Source: Opitutia bacterium (lineage in GTDB: Bacteria; Verrucomicrobiota; Verrucomicrobiia; Opitutales; Coraliomargaritaceae). Taken from it: a DNA stretch of 7,424 nt. Shown here piece after piece: positions 6,713-7,424 of this stretch. Location: positions 1 to 7,424 of the forward strand of contig JABJQI010000167.1 of assembly GCA_018663485.1 (NCBI GenBank), read 5' to 3'. Below the pieces are notes generated by a model. The model was not told where the DNA came from and did no database searches. It saw only the letters and a list, made by a program, of their open reading frames with translations. Made by a program: the position numbers and the translations under genes. Positions within the stretch are counted from its first letter, which is position 1, and every line of letters starts with the position of its first letter.

Positions 6713-7424
6713 ATGAAGAAATCACTAAATCGGCAAGCACAGGCGCAGTTTAATCTGCAGCTGCGCCACCGCATCAATGCGGCGCGAGTCGCGGTGAAGG
6801 CGCAAACGGCCTTCTTCGGTCGTCAGTTTGGCCAAGTCGCCAGTGAGTGGAAGGAGGACGATACGCGGGTGACTTTTGCCGACTTTGCGATCTCGGAGAA
6901 CGTGTTTGCGGCACTACGGCGGGATTTCGCGGAGGACGATTATTGTAGCGAAGAGGCGAATCCGCTCGATGAGGTGTTAACACTCGGCGCTGGATTCGCT
7001 TGGGTGATCGATCCGATCGATGGCACTAATAATTATGCGCTCGGCTTTCCTGTTTGTGCCATTTCGTTGGCGGTACTGCACGATGGGATGCCGGTGTACG
7101 GGTTTATTTACGATTACAGCACTGATGCATTGTTAGAGGGCGGCGCTGGTTTTGGCCTTCAACGCAATCAAAAGACGGTGAATCGCGATCGTATGGCGGC
7201 CGCTGCGCAGACGATGTTAGGCCTGCATTTTCCGATCGATCTTGAGCTGCTAGATAAGCTCAAGCCCTTGCTCGCAAAATACCGCGTGCGTAGCTTGGGC
7301 AGTGGCGCGTTGAGCGCTGCGTACGTGGCGACTGGCTATTTGACTGGGGTGGTCGATTTTCGCGTCAAGGTCTGGGACATTGCCGCGGCCTACGCGCTGT
7401 GTGCTGGCGCGGGCGTCGCGTTTA
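6713..7424 (+). CDS. Inositol monophosphatase family phosphatase, cut by the right edge
   Basis: A frame of 237 codons open from the ATG at 6713 to the end of the window. It is a Mg2+-dependent sugar-phosphate phosphatase of the inositol monophosphatase / FBPase-like superfamily. Motifs: DDTRVTFADFAISE (about 49-62, the usual D-x-x-VT-x-x-D segment), CSEEA (78-82, metal-binding Glu), WVIDPIDGTNNY (97-108, the core metal site and lithium-sensitive signature) and, near the edge, VKVWDIAAAYALCAGAG (about 219-235), matching the family WDxAAG motif with Ala in place of Gly. The C-terminal end lies outside. The substrate cannot be told: inositol-1-phosphate, 3'-phosphoadenosine phosphate (CysQ type) and histidinol phosphate enzymes share these motifs. 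It starts 61 bp after the helicase with no terminator between, so cotranscription is possible. Confidence 0.9.
   Translation, partial: MKKSLNRQAQAQFNLQLRHRINAARVAVKAQTAFFGRQFGQVASEWKEDDTRVTFADFAISENVFAALRRDFAEDDYCSEEANPLDEVLTLGAGFAWVIDPIDGTNNYALGFPVCAISLAVLHDGMPVYGFIYDYSTDALLEGGAGFGLQRNQKTVNRDRMAAAAQTMLGLHFPIDLELLDKLKPLLAKYRVRSLGSGALSAAYVATGYLTGVVDFRVKVWDIAAAYALCAGAGVAF

Noticed and set aside
6190..6777. Minus-strand frames opposite the helicase end (6190-6777, 6354-6740)
   Set aside because: They are antisense to conserved helicase motifs V and VI and the basic tail, with no recognisable protein features.

Overview
The window looks chromosomal, with moderate GC, and most likely comes from a Verrucomicrobiota bacterium of the Opitutae/Puniceicoccales kind. 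That placement is inferred from recognised gene types: an FmdB-like protein without cysteines, weak or absent Shine-Dalgarno sequences, and an ECF sigma factor of a type I associate with that group. No marker here fixes the taxonomy.

Positions 1-3192 (+) hold a nitrogen-acquisition block: amt (5' end cut by the window edge), glnK, terminator, a 235-bp leader, a second amt, a second glnK, terminator. Each unit pairs an ammonium channel with the PII protein that plugs it. The two PII proteins are about 79% identical by hand alignment, with an identical T-loop. The terminators after them are near copies. The two channels are clearly different paralogues with different codon choice.

Positions 3193-5277 run mainly on the minus strand. 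They hold a short cysteine-free FmdB-family protein (3384-3722), a 330-bp AT-rich gap with candidate promoters, a perfect 15-bp palindrome and a stem-loop, an ECF sigma factor (4053-4646) with no visible anti-sigma partner, and a 631-bp region around a tRNA-Ser(CGA) gene. That region is the most unusual part. It contains a second copy of the tRNA 3' end with its trailing hairpin, in which the stem has changed in a compensatory way. It also has a possible 5' tRNA fragment on the other side at a similar spacing, and a one-stranded cluster of CTGCG cores, several of them in the loops of small hairpins.

Positions 5278-7424 (+) carry an RhlE-type DEAD-box RNA helicase with a basic tail, then an inositol-monophosphatase-family phosphatase cut by the right edge.

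I saw no CRISPR array, transposase, phage gene or defence system. The candidates for something undescribed are the tRNA-derived repeat region and the paired amt-glnK units with conserved PII but divergent channels.
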